Shown piece after piece: positions 7,427 through 16,517 of a stretch of DNA of 40,111 nucleotides. Source of the DNA: Candidatus Binataceae bacterium (GTDB lineage: Bacteria > Desulfobacterota > Binatia > Binatales > Binataceae). The DNA lies in contig JASHPB010000211.1 of NCBI GenBank assembly GCA_030038355.1, positions 1 through 40,111 on the forward strand, in the 5' to 3' direction. The position numbers and the translations under genes are program-made. Within the stretch, counting starts at the first letter, position 1; each line of letters opens with the position of its first letter. The notes under the pieces were generated by a model. The model had not been told where the DNA came from. It was given only the letters and a program-made list of their open reading frames with translations, and searched no databases.

Positions 7427-9282
7427 CTTTTGAGGAAACGCGCAGAGCGCGCAGATAGAGCGATCTCTCCGCTCACAGCCGATTGGTTGCCGGCGAGATC
7501 GGTAACGGTCGCGTCGGCAACATCCAAGCCCAACTCACCGGGATCGATTCGCGCCGAATCGTCGCCACGATTGAGGATCATGCTGCTTTTCCCCTGCTTC
7601 ATGCCGCGCACATTTCCCGATGACATCAGATCAAGCGGCAGGATGGCGTCGAGTGCCGCGTCCGCATCGGCGCGCGCGCCGACTTTCGCCACCGCGCGAT
7701 AGAGAGCTGCAGCGTCCTCGTCAACGAGTGCCATGTCGTCCGAAATCAGGAGCATACCGCCGCTCGCCGCGATCGTCGCAGCGAGCGCCTCACGCTCGCC
7801 GGCGGTGAGTTGCGTTTCGCGCGCCCGCAGCATCAGGCAGTCTGGATCGTTGAGCCACAACCGCCGATGCATGTAGCTGCGCGCGATAATCGCGTCGAGC
7901 GCGTGCACCGTGGACGGATCGCCCGCCGCCGAAGCCCAGTACGGTGCGACATCCGGTCCGATTCGCATGCCGTCGACCACGCCAATCGCGGGCCCGAGCG
8001 GGCAACCACATCCGAGCATGAACGCGTTGTCGCCGGCGCCCGCTCGAATGGCCTCGAGCCCTCGCCGCAGCGTCTCGGCGCGCGTGATGTCGGTGTCGTG
8101 GCGCTTCCCTTCGGCGGCGCCCGCGAAAAGAAAGTCCAGCTTCAGATACGCGTAGCCGAATTCGCGCACGAGGCGCGCGAAGAGCCGCTCCAGATGCGCG
8201 CGTAGATCCGGATGGCTCGGGTCGAGCGCGTAGGCAAAGCCCTCCGGATCAGTCGTCCATTTTTGGTTGTATCCGGCGCGCAGCGGTTCTCCACTTTCAT
8301 TCCTAAGGAGCCACTGTGGATGCTCGCGCATCAGCCTTGAGTCGGGCGCGCAGAGAAAAGGCGCGGTCCAGATGCCCGCAGCGAATCCCGCGCCGCGAAT
8401 TTCGTCGGCGAGACGTTTGAGACCGCTTGGAAATTTCGCGTTGGTCGTATCCCAGTCGCCGAGTGCCGATTGAAAGCCGTCGTCGAGCTGGATGACCTCG
8501 ATTGGAATCCGCTCGCCCATCGCGGCGAGCGCCCGGATGTTCGCGCGGAGCGCGTCCTCCGTGATGTCGTGAAAGTAGTGGTACCAGGAGCACCATCCGC
8601 GCTGGTACGGTGCGCCGACACGAGCACTCATCCGATCGCCGATCGCGTGCGCCCATCGTTCGGCCAGCACGGCAGCGGATTCGCCCTCATCGATTATGAC
8701 GGGCTCACACTCGCGCTCGGCGCCCGCGGCCAAGGCAACACCATCGAGCAGGATTCGCGCGAGCGCGGCATCGGGCCGCGTGACAGTGATCGTCGTCAGC
8801 TCGTGGGCGCCGCCGATGAATCCCGCCATCACGCTCTTCGAGGAGCCCGCGCTGCTGATCACGGTGAACAGCTCCGAGGTCGCGCCCTCAGGCGCATCTG
8901 ATGGACGTAGCGCCTCGCTCTGATGAGCGAGGCGAGCCATCGCACTCGCCGCGTCGCGCCGATGTTTCGTAGCGCCGACATCAAATCCGCCGGAGCCACT
9001 CCAGGACTGGAAGCCGTGTTTGAAGAATCGCGCCGGACGATTCGGATCGAAGCCGGTCGCGATCTCGATATGCGCGCGCTCGAGCCGAATCGCTTCGCGT
9101 CCTCGGTTATGAATTGTGACTTGCAACGCAGGGCGGCCGTCAAGGTCACCATGCCGCGCGATCAATTCGATGCCGGCGTTCGCCGCCGCGTTGGCCGAGT
9201 TCCGCTGCGGAACGCGCTGCGAGAGTGATACCTCGGTGCCATCCGCGAGCCGGTAGCGCAATTCGATTCGTTCAAACCGCAT
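7423..9282 (-). CDS. Alpha-galactosidase, glycoside hydrolase family 36 type
   Basis: A 619-residue retaining alpha-galactosidase of the GH36/melibiase clan. After an N-terminal beta domain, the (beta/alpha)8 barrel begins at RGWCSWYHYFHDITED. The motifs IEVIQLDDGFQ and GIWTAPFLCAPDS follow. The nucleophile is Asp383 in YLKLDFLF and the acid/base Asp444 in MRIGPDVAPYW. There is no signal peptide, so it should act on imported oligosaccharides in the cytoplasm. It would release galactose for the convergent kinase. Its C-terminus overlaps galK by 4 bp on the opposite strand, leaving no room for a terminator between them. Confidence 0.88.
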   Translation of the reverse strand: MRFERIELRYRLADGTEVSLSQRVPQRNSANAAANAGIELIARHGDLDGRPALQVTIHNRGREAIRLERAHIEIATGFDPNRPARFFKHGFQSWSGSGGFDVGATKHRRDAASAMARLAHQSEALRPSDAPEGATSELFTVISSAGSSKSVMAGFIGGAHELTTITVTRPDAALARILLDGVALAAGAERECEPVIIDEGESAAVLAERWAHAIGDRMSARVGAPYQRGWCSWYHYFHDITEDALRANIRALAAMGERIPIEVIQLDDGFQSALGDWDTTNAKFPSGLKRLADEIRGAGFAAGIWTAPFLCAPDSRLMREHPQWLLRNESGEPLRAGYNQKWTTDPEGFAYALDPSHPDLRAHLERLFARLVREFGYAYLKLDFLFAGAAEGKRHDTDITRAETLRRGLEAIRAGAGDNAFMLGCGCPLGPAIGVVDGMRIGPDVAPYWASAAGDPSTVHALDAIIARSYMHRRLWLNDPDCLMLRARETQLTAGEREALAATIAASGGMLLISDDMALVDEDAAALYRAVAKVGARADADAALDAILPLDLMSSGNVRGMKQGKSSMILNRGDDSARIDPGELGLDVADATVTDLAGNQSAVSGEIALSARSARFLKS

Positions 9283-9381
9283 GCGCCGAACCTGACAAAG
9301 CCGCCTGCGAGCATCAAGCTACTCGATTGCGCGGTAGTGCTCTGGCAAACTGGAGTTTCCCCATAGCCTGGAGAGTGAGTC

Positions 9382-10704
9382 ATCGACACGGTACCGGAGA
9401 TCGAGGCCGTCGAGGCCGGCGAGGAAACTGAGGAAACGATCGAGGCCGATGCGTGGAGCGGGCGGCGCGCCGCGTTTCGAGCGCTGCGTCATCGCAACTT
9501 CCGGCTCTTCTTCGGCGGCCAGCTCGTGTCGCTGATCGGCACCTGGATGCAGTCGGTAGCGCAGGCGTGGTTGGTGCTGAAGCTCACCAATTCATCGCTG
9601 ATGCTTGGCGTGGTTTCATTTGCGGGCTTCATGCCGATCGTCCTGGTCGCGCTGTTTGCCGGCGTTGTGGTCGATCATGTCGATCGCCGCCGCCTGATCC
9701 TCGCGGCGCAGACGCTCCTGATGCTGAGCGCGTTCGCGCTGTCGGCGCTCACATGGACAGGAGTGGTACGGGTCGAGCACGTCATTATCCTGGCGGCGCT
9801 CAACGGTTTCGTGAGCTCGTTCGACATGCCTGGACGTCAGGCCTTCGTGGTCGAGATGGTGGGGCGAGAGGATTTGCCCAACGCGATCTCGATGAACTCG
9901 ATGATCTTCAACGGTGCGCGCATGCTCGGTCCTGCTGTCGCCGGACTCTTGATCGCGATCATCGGCGTGGCGGGATGCTTCTTCCTGAACGGCCTCTCAT
10001 TCCTCGCCGTCATCTGGAGCCTGCTGCAGATGGATATCCCGCGCCGCGAGGCGCGGAAGATCGGCACCGAAATGATGCGGCAGGTGCGCGCGGGGCTCAG
10101 CTACGTATGGCATCATCGGCCGACCCTCTGGCTGCTCGCGCTGGTCGCGATCAACAGCGGCTTCGCTGTGCAGTACACCGTGCTGATTCCGCTTTTCGCG
10201 CGCGACCTGCTGCACAGCGGCGCGCGCGGCTACGGCTTCCTCATGGCAGCGCAAGGACTCGGCGCGGTACTGAGCGCGATCGTCATGAACTCGCGATCGA
10301 GCGCGCCGCGCGCGCTTCGCCAGAACCTCGTTTTCGGGCTCTTTTGCACGGCCGTCGCGATCGCGGCGTTCGGCATGTCGCACCTGATGTGGCTCTCGCT
10401 CGTGGCGCAGATGTTCATCGGCGCAGGACTCATGAATCACATGGTGACGACCAACACGATGCTGCAGCTGTTCGTGTCGGATGAGCTTCGTGGACGCGTG
10501 ATGAGCATCTACACGCTGTCATTCATCGGCACCGCGCCGATCGGAAGCCTGGGCGTGGGCTTCGTCGGCGAGCATCTAGGGCCGCGGATCGCGGTGATGA
10601 TGTGCGGGTGCTTCGGACTGTTCTGTGCGATCCTGTTGCTGACTCGGCTCGGACTCATCGCGCAGGCGCAGGAAGAGCGCGAATCGCTGATGTTCAGCAG
10701 CTGA
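9382..10704 (+). CDS. MFS exporter of the EntS/MFS_3 type, start codon unclear
   Basis: A 12-helix major facilitator, related to enterobactin exporter EntS. It has [20 protein letters not shown] in helix 1, the loop [29 protein letters not shown] and [12 protein letters not shown]-like segments (here [12 protein letters not shown]). Substrate is unknown. The start is odd: the conserved N-terminus [14 protein letters not shown] lies upstream of the first in-frame standard start (GTG 9526), yet the open frame back to a stop at 9376 has no ATG, GTG or TTG. The best-placed candidate is ATC at 9382, six nt after GGAGAG (9370-9375). A one-base indel near 9380 linking to GTG 9375 is the alternative. 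The coordinates given assume ATC. Confidence 0.8.
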   Translation: MDTVPEIEAVEAGEETEETIEADAWSGRRAAFRALRHRNFRLFFGGQLVSLIGTWMQSVAQAWLVLKLTNSSLMLGVVSFAGFMPIVLVALFAGVVVDHVDRRRLILAAQTLLMLSAFALSALTWTGVVRVEHVIILAALNGFVSSFDMPGRQAFVVEMVGREDLPNAISMNSMIFNGARMLGPAVAGLLIAIIGVAGCFFLNGLSFLAVIWSLLQMDIPRREARKIGTEMMRQVRAGLSYVWHHRPTLWLLALVAINSGFAVQYTVLIPLFARDLLHSGARGYGFLMAAQGLGAVLSAIVMNSRSSAPRALRQNLVFGLFCTAVAIAAFGMSHLMWLSLVAQMFIGAGLMNHMVTTNTMLQLFVSDELRGRVMSIYTLSFIGTAPIGSLGVGFVGEHLGPRIAVMMCGCFGLFCAILLLTRLGLIAQAQEERESLMFSS

Positions 10705-10726
10705 CAAATCGAAAGGTTTGATTGGA

Positions 10727-11717
10727 ATGATTCGTTTCGAAGAAGTTGATCTCGATCGCATGGTTGAAGATGTGCTCGCGGGGCGCGAGCTAGAGCGAGA
10801 AGTCGCGGCGGCGATACTCGCATGCCGCGATGAGCGCATCGGCGATCTGCTGAAGGTGACGCGCAGAGTGCGCGAGGCTGCGTTCGGCAGGCGGGTCAAG
10901 GTTGGCGTGCTCCGCAACGCGCAAAGCGGCATCTGCCCGGAGGATTGCGGCTACTGTTCGCAGTCGCGCGTCTCCACGGCCGACATTCCCGTCTACAAGA
11001 TGCAATCGGTCGCGCAGCTAGCGGAGGCGCACGGATCGCCGCCGAAAGCGGGGCCGATACTGCATGGTCTGCAGCAGGCGCGGGCCAGCGGCAGGCGAGG
11101 TGGCGCATCTCGCGGCAGTCTGCGATCGCATTCGCGGCGAATTTCCGAATCTCGAACTCTGCCTCTCGATCGGTCTGCTCGAGCGTGAGCCGGCGGAGCA
11201 GCTCAAAAGCGCGGGCGCGGGATGGATCAATCACAACCTCAACATGAGCCGCCGCTTCGATCCGAAAATCTGCTCGACCCAGAGCTGGGATGATGGCGTG
11301 CGTACGATCGAAAACGTGCGCGCGGCGGGCCTCGGCACCCTGCGCGGGAGGAATTATCGGGATGGGTGAGAGCGAAGACAATATCCTCGCTCTCGCCTAC
11401 GCGACGCGGCGCCTCGGAATCGATTCGGTGCCGGTGAACTTTCTCGCGCCGATCAAAGGCACTCCTCTCGGCGCGACGCGGACCCTGACGCCCGAGAAGT
11501 GCCTCAAGGCCGCCGGTCTCTTTCGCCTGCTGAATCCGACCAGCGAGGTGCGCGCGCGGGCGGCCGAGAGCTCATCCTCGGCGCGCGGCAGGGCGACCTC
11601 TTCAACGCCGTCAATTCGATTTTCGTAAACGGTTACCTGACGACGCCCGGATGGGATTGGGAACGCACGCGTGAGCTGATCGCGCGGGCAGACTTCGAGC
11701 CCGAGCCGGCAGCATAG
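10727..11717 (+). pseudogene. bioB: Biotin synthase BioB, broken by four frameshifts
   Basis: Biotin synthase is a radical-SAM enzyme that inserts sulfur into dethiobiotin. The start ATG (10727) follows GAAAGG at good spacing, and the 4Fe-4S motif CPEDCGYC (Cys70, 74, 77) is intact. Homology then jumps frames four times: near 11028 (into [10 protein letters not shown]), near 11060 (into [16 protein letters not shown]), at the C-run 11338-11340 (into CAGGIIGMGESEDN) and near 11555 (into AGGRELILGARQGDLF). It ends with AVNSIFVNGYLTTPGWDWE at the stop 11717. Each jump is explained by a single-base indel: three deletions and one insertion. As read, the protein is truncated around residue 150 and inactive. 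Neighbouring genes are intact, so this is either real decay or a local sequencing problem. Confidence 0.88.
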
Positions 11718-11767
11718 CGGCCCATCGCGCTTGCGTAGCGGGCGGGCGCTTTTCGATAATCGGGAGC

Positions 11768-13228
11768 GTGGCTTCCGCCAAAACACCCGCATCAGCCGCA
11801 GCATCGCGTGGCGAACGCGGCGCGCTGCTGCGCGCGATTCCGCCGATTGACGATTGTCTTCGCAGCGCGGAAAAGATTCCATCGCTCGCGGGCCTAAGCC
11901 GCAGCTACCTTCGCACCTTGGCTCGACGAGCCCAAGACGATATGCGCGCTACGCTAGCAGCGAAGCAAAGCGAGGTGCCGCACGATCGGAACGCGATGCT
12001 TGAGCTCATCGCGCGCGCGATCACCGACAAGGCCGCTGCTGATCAGCCCGCGATGAAGCCAGTCATCAACGCGACCGGGGTCGTGCTGCACACCAATCTC
12101 GGCCGTGCGATTCTTGCAGAGGCCGCAATCGAGGCGCTCGAGCTCGCGGCGCGCTCTACGGTCAATCTCGATTTCGATCTCGCGCGCGGCACGCGCGGCG
12201 AGCGCGATGACCTGGTCGAGCCCGAGCTGCTCGAACTGACGGGCGCCGAGGCGGCAACCGTCGTCAACAACAACGCGGCGGCGGTGCTGATTGCGCTAAA
12301 CACTCTCGCCGAGGGGCGCGAGGTGATCGTGTCGCGCGGCGAGCTGATCGAAATCGGCGGCGCGTTCCGAATTCCCGACGTGATGGCGAAGAGCGGCGCG
12401 CGGCTTCATGAAGTGGGCACCACCAACCGAACGCATCGCGAGGACTACGCGCGCGCGATCGGACCCGATACGGCGCTTGTCCTGAAGGTGCATCCTTCGA
12501 ACTACCGGATCGTCGGCTTCACCAGCGAAGTTGCGCTTGACGAATTGGTCGCGCTCGGCCGCGAGCGAGGAGTTCCGGTGCTGGAAGACCTCGGCTCGGG
12601 TGCACTGATCGATCTCACCGGCTACGGCTTGCCGCGTGAGCCCATCGTCGCCGAGCGCGTCGCGACAGGCGCGGACCTGGTGACGTTCTCGGGCGACAAA
12701 TTACTCGGCGGTCCGCAGGCCGGATTGATCGTCGGGAGGCGCGAGCTGGTCGATCGAATCAGGACGAATCCGCTGAAGCGCGCGCTGCGATGCGACAAGC
12801 TCACGCTGGCGGCGCTCTCGGCAACGCTCAGGGTTTATCTGCGCTCCGGCGAGCCGGCGGCAGAGCTGCCGACGCTCAGAATTTTTAATCGCAGCGTCGG
12901 TGAGATTCGCCAGGCGGCGGGGCGAGCGCGCGATATTCTCGCGGAGCGGCTCGGACCGGAGTTTACGCTCGAAGTCGTCGAGTCGGAGGCGGAGATCGGC
13001 TCAGGCGCGATGCCGGTTGAGAAACTCGAATCGGCGGCGCTTCGGATCACCCATCCGGAAAAATCACCTGAAACTATCGCGGCTATGTTCCGCCGCGCGC
13101 GAATCATCGGCCGCATCACCAACGACGCGTTTCATCTCGACATGAGAACCGTCGAAGATCCCGCCGCGCTCGCCGTATCATTCGACGACGGCGCGAACGA
13201 GCGGCGCCATCAGGGAGATCAAAAATGA
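11768..13228 (+). CDS. selA: L-seryl-tRNA(Sec) selenium transferase SelA
   Basis: SelA converts seryl-tRNA(Sec) to selenocysteinyl-tRNA using selenophosphate and PLP. The 486-residue product has family length. It shows the N-terminal RAIPPIDDCLRS helix region, the fold-type I PLP core with VINATGVVLHTNLGRA, and the PLP-lysine motif FSGDKLLGGPQAGLIVG. The start is GTG 11768, with a purine-rich GGGAG just upstream. It overlaps the next gene by 4 bp (ATGA). Its presence implies that the organism makes selenoproteins; selB, selD and tRNA-Sec are not in the window, and I saw no selenoprotein here. Confidence 0.93.
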   Translation: MASAKTPASAAASRGERGALLRAIPPIDDCLRSAEKIPSLAGLSRSYLRTLARRAQDDMRATLAAKQSEVPHDRNAMLELIARAITDKAAADQPAMKPVINATGVVLHTNLGRAILAEAAIEALELAARSTVNLDFDLARGTRGERDDLVEPELLELTGAEAATVVNNNAAAVLIALNTLAEGREVIVSRGELIEIGGAFRIPDVMAKSGARLHEVGTTNRTHREDYARAIGPDTALVLKVHPSNYRIVGFTSEVALDELVALGRERGVPVLEDLGSGALIDLTGYGLPREPIVAERVATGADLVTFSGDKLLGGPQAGLIVGRRELVDRIRTNPLKRALRCDKLTLAALSATLRVYLRSGEPAAELPTLRIFNRSVGEIRQAAGRARDILAERLGPEFTLEVVESEAEIGSGAMPVEKLESAALRITHPEKSPETIAAMFRRARIIGRITNDAFHLDMRTVEDPAALAVSFDDGANERRHQGDQK

Positions 13229-14079
13229 AATTCGCCACGTTTCTTTATCAGACATCGCCGACCAGTATCACGTCGATCGCGCGGCGCGCCGAGGAACTCG
13301 GCTTCGAGTCGCTGTGGATTCCGGAGCACATCATCCTGCCGGTGCAGTACCAGTCGCCCTATCCATACACGGCGAGCGGCAGAATGCCGGCACCGCCCGA
13401 AACGCCGCTGCACGATCCAATGCTCGCGCTCGCGTACGTCGCCGGGATCACGACCAAAATCAAGCTCGCGACTGGCATCTATGTATTGCCGATTAGAAAT
13501 CCTCTCGCCACGGCGAAGGCGGTGGTCAGCCTCGATGTTTTGTCTGGCGGGCGCTTTATCTTCGGCATCGGCATCGGCTGGCTGAAAGAGGAGTTCGAGG
13601 CGGTCGGCATGAACTTCGAGGATCGCGCGCGCCGCTCGCGCGAGTACGTCGCGCTGCTGAAGGAACTTTGGACGAAGGACGATCCGGTGTTTCACGGCAA
13701 GACCGTGAACATCGAAGGGTTCCGCTTCATGCCGAAGCCCGCGCAGAAGCCGCATCCGCCGATTGTCTTCGGCGGCCACACAGAGCCCTCGCTCAAGCGC
13801 ACGGCGCAGCTCGGCGACGGATGGTACGGCATCGGCGAGGATATCGAGGAAGTGCGGCGCACGATCAAGCGGCTGCGTGAGCATGAGCGTGCCGCCGGCC
13901 GCACGATGCCCCTCGAACTCACGATCGCGCCGCGCCTTGGCCAAGGATTCGGCGTCGAGCAGGCCAAGCAATTCGCCGAGATGGGCGTCGAGCGGCTCAT
14001 CTTCGCCGCGGGTCCGGCAACCAGGGACCAGCTCGCGGGGATGGAGCGTTTTCGTGACGAAGTGATGGCGAAAGTTTGA
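13225..14079 (+). CDS. Luciferase-like (LLM class) F420-type oxidoreductase
   Basis: A 284-residue TIM-barrel flavin/F420 oxidoreductase of the bacterial luciferase-like superfamily. Typical features are the N-terminal AEELGFESLWIPEHI, the barrel segment KIKLATGIYVLPIRNPLATA, DVLSGGRFIFGIGIGWLKEE and PPIVFGGHTEPSLKR. The conserved GIGIGW segment is characteristic of the F420-dependent branch annotated in actinobacteria and Binatota. The substrate cannot be deduced. It starts inside the selA stop codon region, so it is translationally coupled to selA, although a functional link to selenium is not evident. Confidence 0.85.
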   Translation: MKFATFLYQTSPTSITSIARRAEELGFESLWIPEHIILPVQYQSPYPYTASGRMPAPPETPLHDPMLALAYVAGITTKIKLATGIYVLPIRNPLATAKAVVSLDVLSGGRFIFGIGIGWLKEEFEAVGMNFEDRARRSREYVALLKELWTKDDPVFHGKTVNIEGFRFMPKPAQKPHPPIVFGGHTEPSLKRTAQLGDGWYGIGEDIEEVRRTIKRLREHERAAGRTMPLELTIAPRLGQGFGVEQAKQFAEMGVERLIFAAGPATRDQLAGMERFRDEVMAKV

Positions 14080-14106
14080 GGACAGCTGATCTGCAACGCT
14101 ACATCG

Positions 14107-14136
14107 TTGGCGTGCGTAGTATTGCATAGATATCAT
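14107..14136 (+). promoter_or_regulatory. Possible sigma70 promoter of the zinc-ribbon/BON gene
   Basis: TTGGCG (14107-14112) and TATCAT (14131-14136) are 18 nt apart, about 35 nt before the ATG at 14172. The stretch 14080-14171 holds nothing else recognisable. Confidence 0.4.
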
Positions 14137-14171
14137 TTGCCGCGTCGCCCTGAGAGGGACGCGCACCAGCC

Positions 14172-15749
14172 ATGAAAAAATGCCCGAGTTGCGAGCGCAC
14201 TTATCCTGACACCGAACTCTTCTGCGAGACCGACGGTACCGCGTTAGTCGGCGCCGAACCCGCGTTCGCGCAGGGGCGTGCTGGCGCGGCGAGCGAAGCT
14301 GCGACCGAGTGCCCGGTATGCGGCGGCAAGGCGCAGCCCGGTGAAGTGATCTGCAACTTTTGCGGCGCCCGGCTCATTGCCGACGAATCTGCGGCTCCCA
14401 CCGCAGCGTCGCTTCCCAAGCCTCCAGCGCGGCCGCCGGTGACGATCACGCCGCGCGGCTCGGCGCCGACGATGCGCGGATCCGAGATGTCGTCGCAGCG
14501 GCTCACTGGCCAGATGCAGCAGGACGAGGAACAAGAGGAAGGCGGCCGCGGCATCGGTAGTCTGATCGGCTACCTGATCGCCGCGGTGATTGCGCTTGGC
14601 GGCGGCGCGTGGCTCGCGCTTCATCTGAACTCGTCGGGGACGCGTCAGGCCGCACAAGCGTCTCCCGCAGCCGTGACCACGGCAGCGCCCGCGCCTGCGG
14701 GTCCGATCGTGGCGCTCGCCTCGTCGATAGCGGTCCAATCGAGCGATACGTCGTCGCTTGCAGCGCGTAGTCCGGACGCGGCGCGCAAGGTCTTCGACGA
14801 TCACAAGCCGGCGCTGATCGATGCATATACGCACGCACTTTCGAGCGACTCGACCATCAGCGACGGGATGATAGTGCGCGTTGTGGCTCAGCCGAGTGAC
14901 GGCACGATCTCATCGGCGTCGGTGCGCACGTCGACCAATCCTAATCCGAGCCTTGACGCCGCCGTCGTCAACGAGATGATGCACTGGAGCTTTCCGGCGA
15001 CCACCGGCGGCTCGGTAAATTTCGACTACCCGATAATCTTCGCGCAGAACGCGGCCAACCAGGCCGCGCTCGAATCACAGCTCAAAGCCAAGCTGGCGAG
15101 CCTGAACGCCGCCGAGCCGCCCGAGTACGCCTCCGCGCCCGCGCCGAGTGCCGCCGCGAGCGAAGCCGCCGGACCGCCCCCAGGCGGAGCGCCCTCGCTG
15201 GCCGCGACCGCGGCCGGAGCTGAGACGCCTGCAGCGCCGCCGCCACTCGCCGTGATGCCGTCGACTCCGATCGCCGCCGCCACGCCGCATCATCGTCCGC
15301 GCCGCCGCGAAGTTGCGCGCCCGAAGCCGACGCCAACGTTGCAGCAACGCGTTAAAGAGGCCTTCCTGGCGAATCCGAAATTGCGCCGCGTCGATTGCTA
15401 CACCACTGGCGGGACTGTGACGATCTTCGGCAAGGTATTCGACGATAACGACAAGGCGCTCGCCCAGCGGACTGCAGGCAGAGTGCCCGGTGTTACCAAC
15501 GTGATCAATTCGATCACGACCGACATGAGTGATTGGGCGGCGCGACAGTCACAAATCGCGCAGCAGCTTTACAATGCGGGACTCACCAACGTGACGATCA
15601 AGGTGATCGGACATGACGCGTATCTTGGCGGCACGGTGAAGTCAGATTCGGACAAAGATCGCGCGGTAACGATCACGGAGAGCGCCGCGGCTGTACATGT
15701 GCGGACCAATCTGATCACGGTCGAACCCGGCCGGGTGTTCGGGTTCTGA
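14172..15749 (+). CDS. Zinc-ribbon, single-span membrane protein with AgmX/TonB-like and BON domains
   Basis: A 525-residue protein of unknown role. The cytoplasmic N-terminus has two zinc-ribbon-like knuckles (CPSC at 4-7 with FCETDG; CPVC and CNFC at 47-50 and 61-64). A Pro/Ser-rich linker leads to one membrane span (about 129-151, SLIGYLIAAVIALGGGAWLA). Residues about 200-280 resemble the AgmX/PglI-TonB C-terminal fold (SLDAAVVNEMMHWSFP). A long Ala/Pro region (about 310-380) spans the periplasm. It ends with two BON modules (about 385-450 and 453-520), which usually bind membranes. The layout suggests an envelope-spanning protein with a cytoplasmic metal-binding sensor end. Codon use is normal for the window. 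Confidence 0.75.
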   Translation: MKKCPSCERTYPDTELFCETDGTALVGAEPAFAQGRAGAASEAATECPVCGGKAQPGEVICNFCGARLIADESAAPTAASLPKPPARPPVTITPRGSAPTMRGSEMSSQRLTGQMQQDEEQEEGGRGIGSLIGYLIAAVIALGGGAWLALHLNSSGTRQAAQASPAAVTTAAPAPAGPIVALASSIAVQSSDTSSLAARSPDAARKVFDDHKPALIDAYTHALSSDSTISDGMIVRVVAQPSDGTISSASVRTSTNPNPSLDAAVVNEMMHWSFPATTGGSVNFDYPIIFAQNAANQAALESQLKAKLASLNAAEPPEYASAPAPSAAASEAAGPPPGGAPSLAATAAGAETPAAPPPLAVMPSTPIAAATPHHRPRRREVARPKPTPTLQQRVKEAFLANPKLRRVDCYTTGGTVTIFGKVFDDNDKALAQRTAGRVPGVTNVINSITTDMSDWAARQSQIAQQLYNAGLTNVTIKVIGHDAYLGGTVKSDSDKDRAVTITESAAAVHVRTNLITVEPGRVFGF

Positions 15750-15821
15750 GAATCAAAACGCCGCGAGAGGGTGCGCATCGGCCTGCGCGGTTTGGCTGAC
15801 GAAGGTACGGCGAGACTAACC

Positions 15822-15851
15822 TTGACAGGCAGTGAGAGTAACGCTTATATG
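15822..15851 (+). promoter_or_regulatory. Strong sigma70-like promoter of the SCP2 gene
   Basis: A perfect -35 TTGACA (15822-15827) is followed after 18 nt by TATATG (15846-15851); shifting by one base gives TTATAT at 17 nt. The start codon is 51 nt downstream, with AGGAGG at 15884-15889. This is one of the strongest promoters in the window. Confidence 0.65.
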
Positions 15852-15901
15852 GCCACAAGAGCGCGGCAGAGGCCGCTCCCATCAGGAGGTTCGCTTTTCC
15901 C

Positions 15902-16231
15902 ATGGCCGATCAGCCCACTTCATGTAAACAAGCTTTCGAGATGATGCCCTCGCGCTTCAACAAGGAAGCTGCCAAGGGCCTGAATGCGACTTACCAGTTT
16001 GATCTGTCCGGCGACGGCGGCGGCAAATGGCACGTGATCATCAACAATGATTCTTGCCAGGTGAAAGAAGGCCCGGCTGCTTCGCCCAGCATCACTATCT
16101 CGATGACGGCGCAGGACTACCTCGACATGCTGTCGGGGAAGCTCAACGGGCAGGTTGCTTTTATGAGCGGCAAGCTCCGCATCGCAGGGGACATGGGGCT
16201 TGCGCTGAAGATGCAGTCTCTGTTTCAATAG
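15902..16231 (+). CDS. SCP2 sterol-binding-fold protein
   Basis: A 109-residue stand-alone SCP2 domain, a small alpha/beta fold with a hydrophobic tunnel for lipids or acyl-CoA. Visible hallmarks are FNKEAAKGLNATYQFDLSG, then WHVIINNDSCQVKEG, the segment SITISMTAQDYLDMLSGKL and the C-terminal MSGKLRIAGDMGLALKMQSL. It has no signal peptide. It is monocistronic, with its own strong promoter and an AGGAGG ribosome site, so high expression is likely. A lipid-carrier role would suit the acyl-CoA genes of the region, but that is inference. Confidence 0.88.
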   Translation: MADQPTSCKQAFEMMPSRFNKEAAKGLNATYQFDLSGDGGGKWHVIINNDSCQVKEGPAASPSITISMTAQDYLDMLSGKLNGQVAFMSGKLRIAGDMGLALKMQSLFQ

Positions 16232-16252
16232 ATATTGGAAAAGAAAACAGCG

Positions 16253-16276
16253 GCCGGGCCCCATCCCGGGCCCGGC
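16253..16276. repeat. GC-rich inverted repeat after the SCP2 gene
   Basis: GCCGGGCCC (16253-16261) and GGGCCCGGC (16268-16276) form a perfect 9-bp stem with a 6-nt loop, 22 nt after the SCP2 stop. There is no T-run on the plus side. Read leftward the stem is followed by CGCTGTTTTCTTTTCC, so as an intrinsic terminator it would suit minus-strand transcripts better. Confidence 0.5.
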
Positions 16277-16444
16277 GCGCAGAGTCCCCAGGGAAATTTC
16301 CTCACCGAATCCATCCGAGTTTAAACGCACCGAGACTCAAGCTTCGGTTCGCATCTGATACACACATTACTTGAATCGTTTCTATGAGAGTGGAAAGCGG
16401 CGCACGACGCGTCCGCCGATGAATATCCAAATAAATCTTGTAAC

Positions 16445-16463
16445 CGGTGAAGACACTTCACCG
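16445..16463. repeat. Inverted repeat in the leader of the small orphan gene
   Basis: CGGTGAAG-ACA-CTTCACCG is a perfect 8-bp stem with a 3-nt loop, 54 nt before the ATG at 16518. It could be a regulator's operator or an mRNA hairpin. The rest of 16277-16517 shows a strong AAGGAGA without an adjacent start codon (near 16478) and no gene. Confidence 0.4.
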
Positions 16464-16517
16464 CGGTACTAAGTCAAGAAGGAGATAAACGCTACGTCAC
16501 AAGAAGAGAGGAACCAT

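Noticed and set aside
11064-11628. Separate small genes inside the bioB region
   Set aside because: The three open frames are successive pieces of one BioB sequence and not independent genes.
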